Source: Zygnema cylindricum (lineage: Eukaryota > Streptophyta > Zygnematophyceae > Zygnematales > Zygnemataceae). From it: DNA of 64,000 bases. A program made the translations under genes and the position numbers. Each line of letters opens with the position of its first letter. Within the stretch, counting starts at the first letter, position 1. The DNA is taken from the NCBI GenBank assembly GCA_037447655.1, contig JBBHKE010002493.1:109341-173340 (forward strand). The letters run 5' to 3'. The notes under the pieces were generated by a model that worked only from the letters and a program-made list of their open reading frames with translations, did not search any database and was not told where the DNA came from. This document shows, in pieces, positions 22,372 to 32,977 of the stretch.

Positions 22372-22449
22372 ACGACAGACAGGTTAGAGCTCACGGCAAC
22401 GACGCGCTCTCCCGGTCGGAGGTTCGAGTCCTACCGGACTCAACCTTTT
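22372..22449 (+). ncRNA. tRNA-like Pol III-type module in an LTR fragment
   Basis: D-arm-like ACAGGTTAGAGC at 22379-22390, T-arm-like CGGAGGTTCGAGTCC with B-box GGTTCGAGTCC at 22421-22431, then GGACTCAAC and T4 at 22446-22449 in the loop of a CTCAAC/GTTGAG hairpin. This is one of the best B-boxes here. No full cloverleaf with a paired acceptor stem was found. Transcription is inference. Confidence 0.5.
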
Positions 22450-22454
22450 GTTGA

Positions 22455-22472
22455 GAGTGACTTAAGTCACTC
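22455..22472. promoter_or_regulatory. 18-bp palindrome conserved in D/G-type LTRs
   Basis: GAGTGACTTAAGTCACTC is a perfect palindrome just beyond the tRNA-like module. Perfect or near-perfect copies occur at 23056-23073 and near 34384, 43773, 53934 and 61420. It may be a dimeric factor site (TGACTTAAGTCA core) or a hairpin. Confidence 0.45.
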
Positions 22473-22503
22473 TTTAGTCTTGCTTAGGGAGTTGAGGTAG
22501 TAC

Positions 22504-22873
22504 AAAAAAAAACAATGGCCGATGTACTTTTTGTACGGCTAATGTACGACATGGCCTTTAAGGTGACGCCTATCAAATTTAGAGTCATGATTTCTCCTCC
22601 CATCTTCCCCAGTATCTAATAATTTAGCGCCACGTGGCATTGCGTGACGCTATATCCAAAGGCCGCCAAAAAACTCATTCTGGGTGGCGGCTGCAACGAT
22701 TGTCGTTCGATCAATTAAATTTACCTGGTTCGGATTCGCGTCTGTGCATGAATTGTTTCACAAGCGCCTCTTCGTCAAATTGGTATGTTTCAGCCGACGT
22801 GTTAAACAATAATCACTTATCAAACCTTGTAAGTGTATTTTTTTATCAATGCGTTAATGGTTAAGGCACACGG
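22504..22873 (-). repeat. copia-E 3' LTR, left part
   Basis: Middle of an LTR starting at the GTAC hairpin region; the element-distal third is missing. It ends at TSD CACGG (22869-22873) of the solo LTR. Confidence 0.75.
22847..22873 (+). other. tRNA-like module of the E LTR, A-box half, interrupted
   Basis: GCGTTAATGGTTAAGGC, ending at 22867, is a strong D-arm/A-box-like block. The solo LTR is inserted 6 nt after GGTTAAGGC, the same offset as copia-A in the LTR of Z. Confidence 0.55.
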
Positions 22874-23881
22874 TTTTGAAATAACTAGATTTTTAGGGTA
22901 TTTTCTAGGTTTAAATAGATTAGCGAAAAAAGCTAAAAAAAACACAGGCAGCCTGCCTCCACCTCTTCTCTTTAGCCCCTATACTTATTGTAGTCATTCA
23001 AGAAGAGAGAGAGTGGTGGAGCCATGGTTGCCTCCGCTCCATAGGCACGACTAAAGAGTGACTTAAGTCACTCTCTACAAAAGGCTGAGTCAAGTAGTAC
23101 TCGAACCTCCAATCAGCAGAGCTACGCGTAGCCTTCAGCTCTAACCAATCTATGGTAAGAGTTCGTTAACATACATAGGGTGTGATAATTATTTAAAATG
23201 TGTAATGACCCTGAATCTGACTAACGGAATGACGAATGAAGAGACATACAACTAACTAATATATAAAGTGCGAACCCAATCTCGCACGAAACAAATGAAT
23301 CGAACATTTGTTTCGACGGCTAATATGGAATGTCGGTTTATGATGCGACGGCACATATCGCCGCCAAAATCATAAAATGGTCACTTTGGCGATTTTCGGA
23401 CATGGCGTGACCTAGCGACAGGTGGAGCGATAGCATTCGGTCGCGAGAATTCTGGAGAATATAAGGACGAGTTAAAAGTGGACACGCGTCCACTCAATGG
23501 CATTGTCTTACACTGGGCGTACAGAAAGAACATCGGTGGTAGAACCTTTCTGTACTGTACCGTGATTTGATTGGATCGTACTATAGTAGAAAGGGGTTGT
23601 GAGAGGGGTTTGGGACTTAGAAACTTTTTGTAGAGAGTCACCTCTCTCATTGAGAGTTTGTATGAATTGGCATTTTTGCCAACCCATAACTAATCGACTG
23701 GTTGGCCGTTTTCAGTGTTTCTTTTTGCTGCGGTTTCAGGGGATTCGAAACTGCACAGGAGTGCAGTTAGATTGTCAATTTGTTTGCTTGGGCAGCAGTG
23801 GTTGTGGCTGAAAGTCGGTTAGTTAAAAACTAGTTAGAGGCTTGCTGAATTCTGCAGTCCAATAGAGGACATTGAATTGCA
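22874..23881 (+). mobile_element. solo LTR, D/G family
   Basis: 1008 bp, from TTTTGAAATAACTAG (TG decayed to TT) to GACATTGAATTGCA, with exact TSD CACGG at 22869-22873 and 23882-23886. No internal sequence, so it is a product of LTR-LTR recombination. The gag ATG position reads ATA (CAATAGAGG). It contains the GAAACAAATG inverted repeat and the GTAC hairpin. Confidence 0.92.
23079..23165 (-). ncRNA. antisense tRNA-like module in the solo LTR
   Basis: Minus strand: D-arm-like TTGGTTAGAGC near 23135-23146, B-box GGTTCGAGTAC at 23097-23107, T4 at 23079-23082. Confidence 0.45.
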
Positions 23882-23938
23882 CACGGCTATATTGAGCCCG
23901 CAGGTCATAGGTTCAATCTTGTTTGGGACACCTATTTT
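23882..23938 (+). other. tRNA-like module of the E LTR, B-box half
   Basis: B-box-like GGTTCAATCTT at 23910-23920 and T4 at 23935-23938. Together with 22847-22873 it forms one module once the solo LTR is removed. Confidence 0.5.
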
Positions 23939-24072
23939 GGTAAAATGCTCTCAACTCCAATTTGCCACCTTCTAAATAAGTGGACATCCATGGCCTGTCT
24001 TTGATCCTCTCTCTCTCTCTTTAGAGTATAACTAAAATAAAGAAAAGAGCTATTAATTACCTCTTTTCAACA
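23882..24072 (-). repeat. copia-E 3' LTR, right part
   Basis: Resumes after TSD CACGG and ends with the tip TTTTCAACA at 24072, followed by CTCCCCTTAG, a decayed purine-tract complement. Confidence 0.82.
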
Positions 24073-25522
24073 CTCCCCTTAGAACGTAGTCACTTTTCAA
24101 TTTCAATCCGCAGTTTTTCCTGCAATAAATCAACTTAGGGGAAGGCACTGGTTTTGTCATCATGTCCGCAATCATTTCTTTATCAGTTTTATGAAGCAAT
24201 TTAATGATTTAATTTTCAACCTTCTCTCTGACAAAGCTTAGTCTAATATCCATATGCTTAGCTTTGAAGTGATGTTTTGGGTTAGTTGCAATATATATAG
24301 CAACTTAATCATAAAAAAAAACATTTTGAGTTCCAGATATGATAAACCCAAGTTCCTTAAGACGAGATTTCACCCACATTAATTCTTTGGTGGCAGCACA
24401 TGAAGCCATGTACTCAATCTCCATAATGGACTGAGCAACTAATTTCTGTTGTTTGCTACTGCAAAAGTATGCACCGGATCCAATTTGCAACACATATCTA
24501 GGTGTAACCGCCTTAAAAACACATCCCTATAAAAAGCATCACTCCAAGTAGTGATGTCAGTGTGCTCCCCTCCCAAATGCAACCACAATTCCCTTGTTCC
24601 CACCAAATATCTCATCACCCTTTTGGCTGCTTCCCAGTCTCTCTTCATGGGCTCATTTAGACTCCTACTGAGGTCTCCTACAAGTGCAACTATGTCTGGA
24701 CGAGTACAGTTCCTAAAGTAAATTATACCGCTAAAAATTTGTCGATATGGAATTCTTTCAATAAACCTCTTTTCTTCCTCATCCATCTCATCATTCAATA
24801 TCAATATTCCTCCCTCTTCACTCCCCTTTGATATTTTCTTTAGATCCATGGGAGTAATACATCAATTTGCTTTGTTCATCTGAAACTTTTCTAGCATATT
24901 ACGAATAGCTTCTTTCTGGGTGAGTCTTATAATTTTGTTCCCTCTATCCCTCTCTATTTGAATCCCCAAATTAAACTTAGCTTCACGAAGATCTTTAATG
25001 TCAAACGTGCTTCTTAGATATTGTTTTTGTTTGTTAATCTTTTCTAAAGACTTACTTAAGATTAACAAATCATCCTCATAAATAGCAATAAATATCACTC
25101 CATTCTCATCATTAAATAGATATATAGAAAGATTTGAACTAATTCTGATATACCCCAAACCGGTCATAAATTCATCCAGCTTTATGTTCCATTATCACGA
25201 GGCGTGTTTAAGGCCATAAAATGATTTTATCAGTTTGCATACCTTGCTTTCTTCTCCACTTTCCACGAAACCTCCCGGTTGCTTTATGCAGATTTCTTCT
25301 TCTAACTCTCCGTGTAGGAAGACGGTCTTAATATCTATCTAGTGTATTTCCATATCCTCTGCTGCGGCTTAACTTAAAAAAATTCTGACAGAAGGGAATT
25401 TGACTACGGGTACAAAGATATTTTCATAGTTTATTCATTTTTTTTTAGTATAACCTTTAATTACTAACCTAGCTTTGTATCTTTTAATGGTATTATCTGG
25501 GTTTAGTTTAAGCTTAAAAACC
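24073..25522 (-). pseudogene. copia-E RT and RNase H
   Basis: RNase H pieces with MRYLVGTRELWLHLGGEHTDI, WSDAFYRDV and MEIEYMASCAATKELMW; RT with AIYEDDLLILSKSLEKI (the usual YVDD is YEDD) and IRLTQKEAIRNMLEKFQM. TAG at 25339-25341 replaces the Gln of the HQMDIK motif. Frameshifts lie near 24440 and 24850. The RT N-terminus ends at FKLKLNP near 25520, where the SINE-like insert begins. Confidence 0.83.
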
Positions 25523-25744
25523 CATGGCATGGCGCAGCGGAGGGCTGGTGGCACTTTCGGGAGGCCTCGGGTTTGGCAAGTGACCTATTTGTGGGCGGTG
25601 CTTTTGAAGGCGGAGCTTGGCCGGGAGTGGCTGCTATCTTAGTCCAGCGGTGCAAGCATGGCTTTTGGGGCTGTTGTGTCTTCCTCCCTCCCCTTCTCTT
25701 TTTCCCCCCCATCCTCCTCAGAAAAATGTCCCACCCCCCAGACA
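25523..25744 (+). mobile_element. SINE-like insert in copia-E pol
   Basis: About 220 bp, GC-rich, unlike its AT-rich surroundings. Near its left end TGGCGCAGCGG (about 25529-25539) fits a Pol III A-box and resembles the 5' part of initiator tRNA-Met. GGGTTTGGCAAGTGACC about 40 nt later is a possible decayed B-box. It ends in a pyrimidine-rich tract (CTTCTCTTTTTCCCCCCC). It replaces about 500 bp of the linker and RT start, so insertion was accompanied or followed by deletion. No clear TSD. Confidence 0.42.
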
Positions 25745-26430
25745 ATGGACTTTACTTCATTCATCACCACTATTTGTTTTACCAAAATGATTTCTCTCTT
25801 TTTCAAGTTATACTCTCCGTATCCTTTTGTGCTCTCATCATATCCTACAAGATATCTTAGTTTCCCTCTTCCCTCAAGTTTCTATTTAGTCTTATCGGAA
25901 TCGAAACAGTAGACTTAACCTCCGAACACTCTCAACCTAGACAAATTTGGCTTTTTTCCTGTCCACCTCTCATATGGAGTTTATTCTTTATTTGCTGAAG
26001 TTAGGACTCTATATTTCATGTAGTTAGCATAATTCATTGACTTGACCCAAAATTGCAATCCTATCGTCTTATCAGTTAACATACTTCTGGACATATCCCC
26101 TAGCATTAATCTTTATATTATTTTTATTGGAATAATGGACCCCACCCAAAATCCCATACTTTTATTTTTAAAGGATTTCTGGTCACTCCTCCTCGACATA
26201 TGCTGAGGAATTACACCTTAATGTTCTAGACCAATCATGTGTGATAGTTAGCATCCATCTCTTCTTTCATGTGAAGTATGCTTAGCAGGTCCCCAAACAT
26301 CAGTGTGAATTAGATCCAAGACTTTCTCTCTCATAAAAGTGGTTGCTTTTGGGAATGGAAGTCTATGAATCTTCCCTTGGGCACATCCACTGCAATCATT
26401 TGAGGTCTCCTCATCCTCAAAGGTAGTACC
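25745..26430 (-). pseudogene. copia-E integrase fragment
   Basis: Shows DCSGCAQGKIHRLPFPKATT, DLIHTDVWGPAKHT and, further on, REIILVKQIVVMNEVKS of the linker. The region between is badly degraded, with no DNGGE block that I can recognise. It is cut at 26430 by a plus-strand LTR. Confidence 0.75.
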
Positions 26431-26913
26431 TGTTGAAATAACTAGTTTTTGTGTATTTTCTAGGTCAAATATATTAGCGAAAACAGAAAATAAAAATGCA
26501 AGCAACCTGCCTTCATCTCTTCTCTCTTGCCCCCCTACTTGTTCCAGTCACTCAAAGAGAGAGAGAGTGATGGTGCCATGAATATAGAGTTCCTATTGGA
26601 TTATGGTTTAGTAGTAGGTATAAGTGAGTTGATAGACTAAGTCTTAGTGAAATTTAGGTACCTCGCTCTAAAATAGCTTGTATTTATAAATGTAATTTTT
26701 GACAAACCATAACTAACTGCTTAAGGGAGCAAATTCAGTGATTCTTTTTGCATTTGGCTCAACGGAGTCATGTCCTCATAGGGGTGAAGGTGATCAGAAC
26801 ATTTGTGTGCCTCCATGGTACTTATTCAGTGGGAAAGTGAAAGGGGCAAATATTATCATACAGACTTTACATAGGCTGCCATTCTGTGGGTTAATGGAGA
26901 CCACTGAATTGCA
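26431..26913 (+). repeat. internally deleted LTR, D/G family
   Basis: Starts TGTTGAAATAACTAG and ends CACTGAATTGCA, both typical, but is only 483 bp. About 530 bp in the middle are missing, including the tRNA-like module. The flanks GTACC and ACTAA do not match, so it marks a recombination or deletion boundary between copia-E and the LINE fragment. Confidence 0.8.
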
Positions 26914-27560
26914 ACTAATATGGTAGCCGCCGATGATTTTAAGAATCTCTTTGAGGTGCTCCCTACAGCTGACGCACGGGCTCGAATTTGCTTTTGTTTA
27001 GGTCCAAGTGTTGAGGCTTGGCTCGTCACTACTCCAATTTTTGCCTCACTTCGTTTCTCTTATCAACAAATTTTTTTTGCGCTCCGCTTACGGCTCGGCT
27101 TGCCACATCCCTCTCTCTTGGGCAAGCCTCGTTCTCTTTGTAGCCAAATTATCGACAAGCAAGGTGTTTATTTGCTCCGTTTTTCACACGGTGGAGAGCG
27201 CACCATGGCACGTGATTCATTTCAAGATGCAATAGATTCAGTGGGTTATGAAGCAGAATACACAGTGAAATGCAAAAAGTCTCACATATCTTTCCTCAAC
27301 GCTCTCAATCAAGAGGTGTACATGGCTTTCGTGTGGATCTCGTTTTTCTGCATGGGGTAAATAGAACATTGGGGGACGTAGTTGTCATCGATCCTACAGG
27401 ATCCCATGTTTAGACGTTGTGCGCCACTACATACGGGTGTTGCGTCTCGAGATGCAGCGACCTTGAAAGAACGTGATTACGCTCAACAAGACCCAGCTTA
27501 CAACTTTGTTCCTTTTGCTAGGGAGATATTTGGGACCTTATATTCGTTGCTTGACAACTT
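26914..27560 (+). pseudogene. LINE-like ORF, C-terminal region, first piece
   Basis: Reads ADARARICFCLGPSVEAWL, FALRLRLGLPHPSLL, then a degenerate Cys/His cluster (SLCSQIIDKQGVYLLRFSHGGER) and, after a frame break near 27350, LGDVVVIDPT, VASRDAATLKERDYAQ and FVPFAREIFGTLYSLLDNF. In my knowledge this order matches the part after the RT in plant LINE-like proteins, with a Zn-binding segment and a nuclease-like VDP(T) block. The RT itself is absent. Cut by copia-F at AACTT; it continues at 34019. Confidence 0.6.
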
Positions 27561-28614
27561 TGAAACTTTGAGACCTCCATAAGTCTTTAGAGTGGACAGC
27601 TTCCAAGAAGCTTCTAGGATAACCCTGACCCCTTTGTGTTTCCTCAAGAATTACTGCCACCCTGGCAAACAAAAATCTGACCACCTTCACCCCTGTGAAG
27701 GCAAGACCCCCTTGAGTCAATAACAAAAAGAATCTATGAATTTGCTCCCTTGAGCAGTAAGTTATGGAGGGTCAAAGTTGACCTTTTGTACAGAAGCTCT
27801 CTGGGAGAGAGGGTCCTATCTACCAATTTTTCATAAGTCCTATCTCTCTCAAAAACTCTATCTACTGATGTACGGACCAATCATATTACTCCTACGTACA
27901 CAAAAGTACAAGTGCCGATGTACTTTCTGTATGAATACTGTACGCATGTCCAAAATATCGACACGTGGTATATCCGGATTCGCTGCCTTAATCCCCGGAG
28001 ATGCCGCGATCGAATGTCTTTTTGCCACGTGTCAACCGATGTGGGGATGCCCACAAACCGCCGAAATTCTCTTCTGCGATCTCGGCATTCATTCCAGCCG
28101 TCCGATTAAATGCATATTTAATCGTAGCCGTAATAAATACCTGCGCGGTATTCGTTTCACTATCGAAACAAATGCGCGGTACTTCTTCCTTGTCCGTACC
28201 TTTAATCCGTACTTTTACATAAGTGGATCTATGTATCCCGTACGCAGTTGTAGTTAAATGATTTATCCAACGTAATTATATATAAATAATTATCAAACCC
28301 TGTACTATGTATCGTTGGATTTAGACTTAACGGTTAAGACTACCGGCTACTGGCTATCTACCATTCCTTAGGTACCAAGATCAAATCCTGGTGTCCAATC
28401 CTTTTAGTAAATATACCAGTAAATAAACTAATCTATTTCACGTAAATCTCTGGATAGCCTAGGCAGCCATGGCTCTAGCTTCCACTCCAACTTCCCAGTG
28501 ATTGTGACAAGTGTGAGAGTTGGAGAGAGAAGTTAGAGATAGACTGCCTCGACTTCTTTGTGTATTTTAATTTAGACTTAGTAAACACTGAAAAATAAAC
28601 CATTAATTTCTACA
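27561..28614 (-). repeat. 3' LTR of copia-F
   Basis: 1054 bp, TG...CA ends (TGTAGAAATTAATGG to GAGTTTCA-type end on the minus strand). Pairs with 32958-34018. Confidence 0.93.
28322..28406 (+). ncRNA. antisense tRNA-like module in the F 3' LTR
   Basis: TAACGGTTAAGAC at 28328-28340, GATCAAATCC at 28379-28388, T4 at 28402-28405. The arrangement is the uninterrupted counterpart of the split Z module. Confidence 0.5.
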
Positions 28615-28664
28615 CTCCCCTTATTTTCTAGTCACTCTTAAATTTTAGACCACATTTCTCCCTG

Positions 28665-30632
28665 CAGAAAATTAGCTTAGGGGAAGGCACAGGTTTTGGT
28701 CTTCATATCTGCAACCATCTCCCTATCTGGTCGGTACTCTAAACTGATTATTTTGTTTTCTACTTTCTCTCTAACAAACCTGAGTCTAATGTCCATGTGT
28801 TTGGCTTTAAAATGATGTTTAGGATTGGCAGAAATTGCGATTTCTGCCTGATTATCACAAAAAATTTTCTGCACACCACTCTTAAGATGACCGAGCTCAC
28901 CAAGCAAAGACTTGAACCACATCAATTCTTTTACAGCAGAGCATGATGTCATATACTCAGCCTCCATACAGGACTGAGCAATAACCTTTTGTTGTTTGCT
29001 ACTCCAACAGCAAGCCCCATCACCCACATATAATAGATATCCAGAAGTACATCTCCTCATTGAAGCATCACCATAACTGGCATCACTCCAAGTAGCGATG
29101 GTTGTATTCTCCCCACCCAAATGCAACCATAGATCCCTAGTTCCTATCAAATATCTAAGGACTCTCTTAGCTGCCTCCCAAGCCCTCTTAGTGGGAGCAT
29201 TTAGACTTCTACTCAGCACTCCTACAGCTGCAGCTAAATCTGGCCGGGTACAATTCATAAAATAGATTAGTCTTCTCACTACTTGCCTGTAAGGAATAGT
29301 CTGCATGAACTTCAGTTCTTCAAGAGATAATTCCTCGTCTAAGACTATGACTCCTTCTTCCTCAGTCCCTTGACTTCCTTTCTTAAACTCCAGTGGAGTT
29401 GTACAATTATTAGCTTTATCCATTTGAAATTTTTCAAGCATGTTCCCTATTGCTTCTTTTTGAGTCAATCTTATAATTTTTCTTTTTTGGTCTCTCTCTA
29501 CTTGAATTCCCAAAATATATTTTGCTTCCCCTATATCCTTCATTTCAAATCTCCCCTTAAGATCGATTTTCAGTTTATTAATTTTTTCCATTGATTTACT
29601 TAAAACAAGCAAATCATCAACATAAATTGCAATAAATATAAAACCTTCCTCATCTTCGAAAACATAGATTGAGTCATCTGAGCTGATCCGGGTATATCCT
29701 AGACCGGTAAGAAACTCATCAAGTTTGTTATTTCAGTGTCGAGGCGCCTGTTTCAAACCATAAAGAGATTTAATCAGCCAGCATACCTTACTCTGCTGTC
29801 GTTCCTCCACAAATCCTTCGGGTTGTCGCATGAAGATCTCCTCCTCCAATTCTCTATGCAAAAAGGCTGTCTTGATGTCCATCTGGTGCATTTCCATGTC
29901 TTTCGCTGCTGCTAGACTGAGAAGTATGCGAACGGAGTGAAATTTGACGACCGGGGCAAAGGTTTCCTCGTAATCGATTCCTTCTTTCTGTGTAAATTCT
30001 TTTGCCACTAATTGGGTTTTGTAACGCTTAATGGTGTTATCCAGGTTCAGTTTTAATTTGAAAACCCACTTACAATGGATTGGTTTTTGATTAGGAAGAT
30101 AGTCCACCAGCTCCCAAGTATCGGCTGCCATAATTGAGGCCATCTCCTCATTTATGGCTGTATTCCACCAGTTTCTTTTTGGGCGAGTCATCACCTCTCT
30201 ATAAGTTTGAGGTTCATCTTGATGAGATGGTTTAGTAACCTTGTTATAAACGTGTTTTTCCTGCAACCTTTTGCTACTTCTCCTTCCCCCCTCAAAATCT
30301 GTGGCCGAAATAGATGGTTCTCGTGGGTTCTTTCGAACAATCTCGGCTTCTCCCCTGTCCCTTGATTCCGAAACAGTTTCCACCACGTCTTCCACTTCGG
30401 GTAGAGTTGTCACTAAAGTTTCCGCAGCCGAGTTCTTTTCGGTCGTATTTGTACCTGCAAGAATGTCATCTTCTCTAAAACCAGGATAGTTAGGAAGTTC
30501 AAAGTCATCCGAATTTTTTGACTCAAATCTGATTTTCACTAACTTTGTATACTTGAAGGGATCCACGGACTTTCCTTCATCCATAACTACTAGATGCTTT
30601 ACTAAGATTATATCTTCCCCTTTTTTTTTCAT
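28665..30632 (-). pseudogene. copia-F RT and RNase H
   Basis: RT-RNase H piece of 311 codons (29612-28677) with LVLSKSMEKINKLK, GRFEMKDIGEAKYILGIQ, WSDASYGDASMRRCTSG, CDNQAEIAI and HFKAKHMDIRLRF. The upstream piece (30632-29733, 299 codons) holds the linker and RT with DYEETFAPVVKF, MHQMDIKTAFLHRELEEE and YGLKQAPRH. IYVDDLLVLSK is present across the gap near 29600. A stop at about 29735 separates the pieces. The HQMDIK Gln is intact here, unlike Z, E and J. Confidence 0.9.
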
Positions 30633-32099
30633 TGACTCTATATCGTTTCACATCCTCATCATATCCTAATAAGTATCCCGGTTTTCCTTTAGGATCTAGC
30701 TTCCAATTAGACCGATCTGTATCTAGACTGAATACTTGACTGCCAAAAACCTTTAAGTGAGATATGTCTTGTTTCCGGCCTGTCCATCTCTCATAAGGTG
30801 TTTGATCTTTTATAGCTAAAGTAAGAACTCTATTTTTGAGGTAATTAGCACAGTTCATTGCTTCTGCCCAAAACCTTTTCCCTATCTTTTTATCTAACAA
30901 CATACTTCTAGCACTATCACTTAGTGTTCTATTTAACCTTTCAGCTACCCCATTCTGTTCAGGATTTTATGGAACTGTCTTTTGGTGTTGAACCCCATAT
31001 TCCCTCAGAAAATCCTCAAACTGGTTAGAAGTATACTCTCCACCATTGTCACTCCTTACTCTCTTGATTGGAGTTTCATGAAGTTTTTCGCTCCATGCTT
31101 TATATTGTCTAAAACAATCCTGAGCCTCTAACTTGTTTTTCAAAAAATACACCTTCGAATACCGAGAACAATCATCAGTGATAGTCATCATAAATCTCTT
31201 CCCCCCCGGTGAAGGCACTTTAGTCGGTCCCCAAATATCTGTGTGTACTAAATCTATAATTTTTTCTCCCTTATAGGTGGCTATTTTAGGAAAGGGTAAT
31301 CTATGTGTTTTACCTTGAGCACATCCACTACAATCACTTATATTATCACTCTCACTGAAATGAATCCCTTCCACCACTCCCATCTTTTTCATCTCTCTTA
31401 ACTTATCTGAATTCACATGCCCAAGCCTCGTATGCCAAATCATAATATCATGAACACAAGCATAATAAAGTTTCTTTGTTTCATTACTTTAAATCAGCCT
31501 AAACATCCCTTGGCTACTTTTCTCAGCAATGAAATAGACCTCTTCCTCAAAACTAGCACGAAAGACTCATTCCCTAGTGCTAGTATCAAAACCCTTATCA
31601 TCTAATACAGATGTAGAGATGAGGTTTTTGTTCAGCTCCGGAATAAACAATACATTGGAGAATGTAACTATAGATGTCTTTCTTTCTACTAACACTTTCA
31701 GATCTACCGATTGTACAAGAGTAGTAGTGACTATCTTCCCATCCCCATACACTATCGCTACGGTGGGAATCTTTCTTATCTTATTGAACAGGTGCTTATT
31801 CTTACACATGTGCATGGAGGCACCTAAATCTATAATCTAGCCTGCTTCACCTTTCAATCCACCGCAAGCACATTTCTGCCTTCGTGGAATTTTGACCTCG
31901 TTTTTCGCCTCCAACTCCTCATCTAATAGGAGCTCATTGTCCTTGTCCTCGGATTCTGCCTCATGCACCTGTGTCACAAGGGCCTTTTTCTTTCCTCTCG
32001 GGGTTCCACCGGTCTGCCCCTCTTTTAACCAAAGATCGGTTAGCTTAGAGCACTACGCCATATAGTGCCCCGGTTTCTTACAAAAATGACATGAACCTT
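30577..32099 (-). pseudogene. copia-F protease and integrase
   Basis: Integrase: WHTRLGHVNSDKL and DCSGCAQGK finger, LVHTDIWGPTKVP, RVRSDNGGEYTSN, then TAA near 30968, and LDKKIGKRFWAEAMNCANY with GKPGYLLGYDEDVKRY to 30577. Protease region 31815-31567 has MHMCKNKHLF; the D-S-G site just before it is broken (a stop near 31840). Another stop lies at about 31490. All three integrase catalytic blocks are readable. Confidence 0.87.
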
Positions 32100-32977
32100 T
32101 AGGAGCCCTTGGTCCGAACTCGTCGGTCTGATTTTTCTGCTCCCCCGCCCCATTGTTTCCGACCGGTCTCCGGGAATCCTTGTTCCTCCAATCGGTCACC
32201 GCTGCTTAGGCTTGCCCACTCTTTCCTCCCCTTCGGATCTCAATCGTATTCTCCCGAACAAGAATCATCCCTACCACTGAGTTCTATATCCACCTTGAAT
32301 CCAGCAAGTCCTGCACACGGTTGACTATGTTCTTGAACTCATCTGGTAACTTCATTAGTATGCAGTTAACCTTTTTTTTTCACTTAAATCTTTTCCCGCA
32401 CTCTCTAGCTCTATGAAGAGTGTAGCAAGCTCATTGCAAAAATCCAACATCTTTGCATACATATTTCTTAACTTTCTGATCAACCAACTGTTGTTGCTGA
32501 ATCGTACCACTTCGGTACATCTCTATGAGAGCCATCCACATATCGTATGCCCTTTATACATGCAAATGAGGACATGCAAGTCCTTGAGTAAGATGGCGTA
32601 GGATGAAGTGCTTTGCTGCCATATTGTTAAAGTCATAGGTTTCACTATCATTCTCCTCATTCCTCGGAATAGGTGACATGAATGCTAAACCAGTTGCTAT
32701 TGGTGTGGTCGTCTCCTTTTCTGCTCCTTTGTCCACCACCTCTCCGTGCTTTGTCTCCTTCGTTGAAGATGGACCTCCTTTCTTTGTGAATCAGCTTCCT
32801 TCAAACCCTAGAGGGATTCCAAGACTTGATGGACGCCCCAATTGTCCACTCTATCCCCCAAAACCTTTTTTCACATAGAGCTCCTATCATCATATTTTCC
32901 CAGTATATGAAGCCAGTTCCATTAAAGATGGGTACCCTAGAGGGTGGGCCTATAACCTGAAACTCTAAGACCTCCAT
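32100..32977 (-). pseudogene. copia-F gag
   Basis: ATG at 32977, 20 nt inside the LTR, then EFQVIGPPSRVPIFNG through the PBS. Capsid-like blocks HFILRHLTQGLACPHLHV and a later zinc knuckle beginning CHFCKKPGHYMA (about 32050-32095). A stop at 32554 and frame changes near 32450 and 32380 break it. Confidence 0.82.
32945..32957 (-). other. primer-binding site of copia-F
   Basis: The minus strand reads GGTTATAGGCCCA next to LTR end TTTCA: one mismatch to the iMet anticodon-loop complement. Confidence 0.7.

Larger units (their letters stand above)
21793..22503 (-). repeat. LTR fragment of the D/G family, both ends missing
   Basis: From GAGTTCGTAGCAAAAATAATCAC (left) to GGGAGTTGAGGTAG (right) it follows the D/G LTR in minus orientation. 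It lacks about 230 bp at the element-proximal end and the TGTTG tip. It abuts copia-C on the left and the LTR of copia-E on the right. Confidence 0.75.
22504..26430 (-). mobile_element. copia-E, truncated copia element
   Basis: Minus strand: integrase fragment (26430-25745), SINE-like insert, RT, RNase H, 3' LTR (24072-22504, interrupted by the solo LTR 22874-23881). The 5' LTR, gag and protease are missing because the element is cut at 26430 by a plus-strand LTR. The catalytic RT motif is YEDD. Confidence 0.82.

Noticed and set aside
25503-25745. 80-codon Pro/Arg-rich open frame on the minus strand
   Set aside because: It lies across the GC-rich SINE-like insert and its junctions; composition explains the frame.
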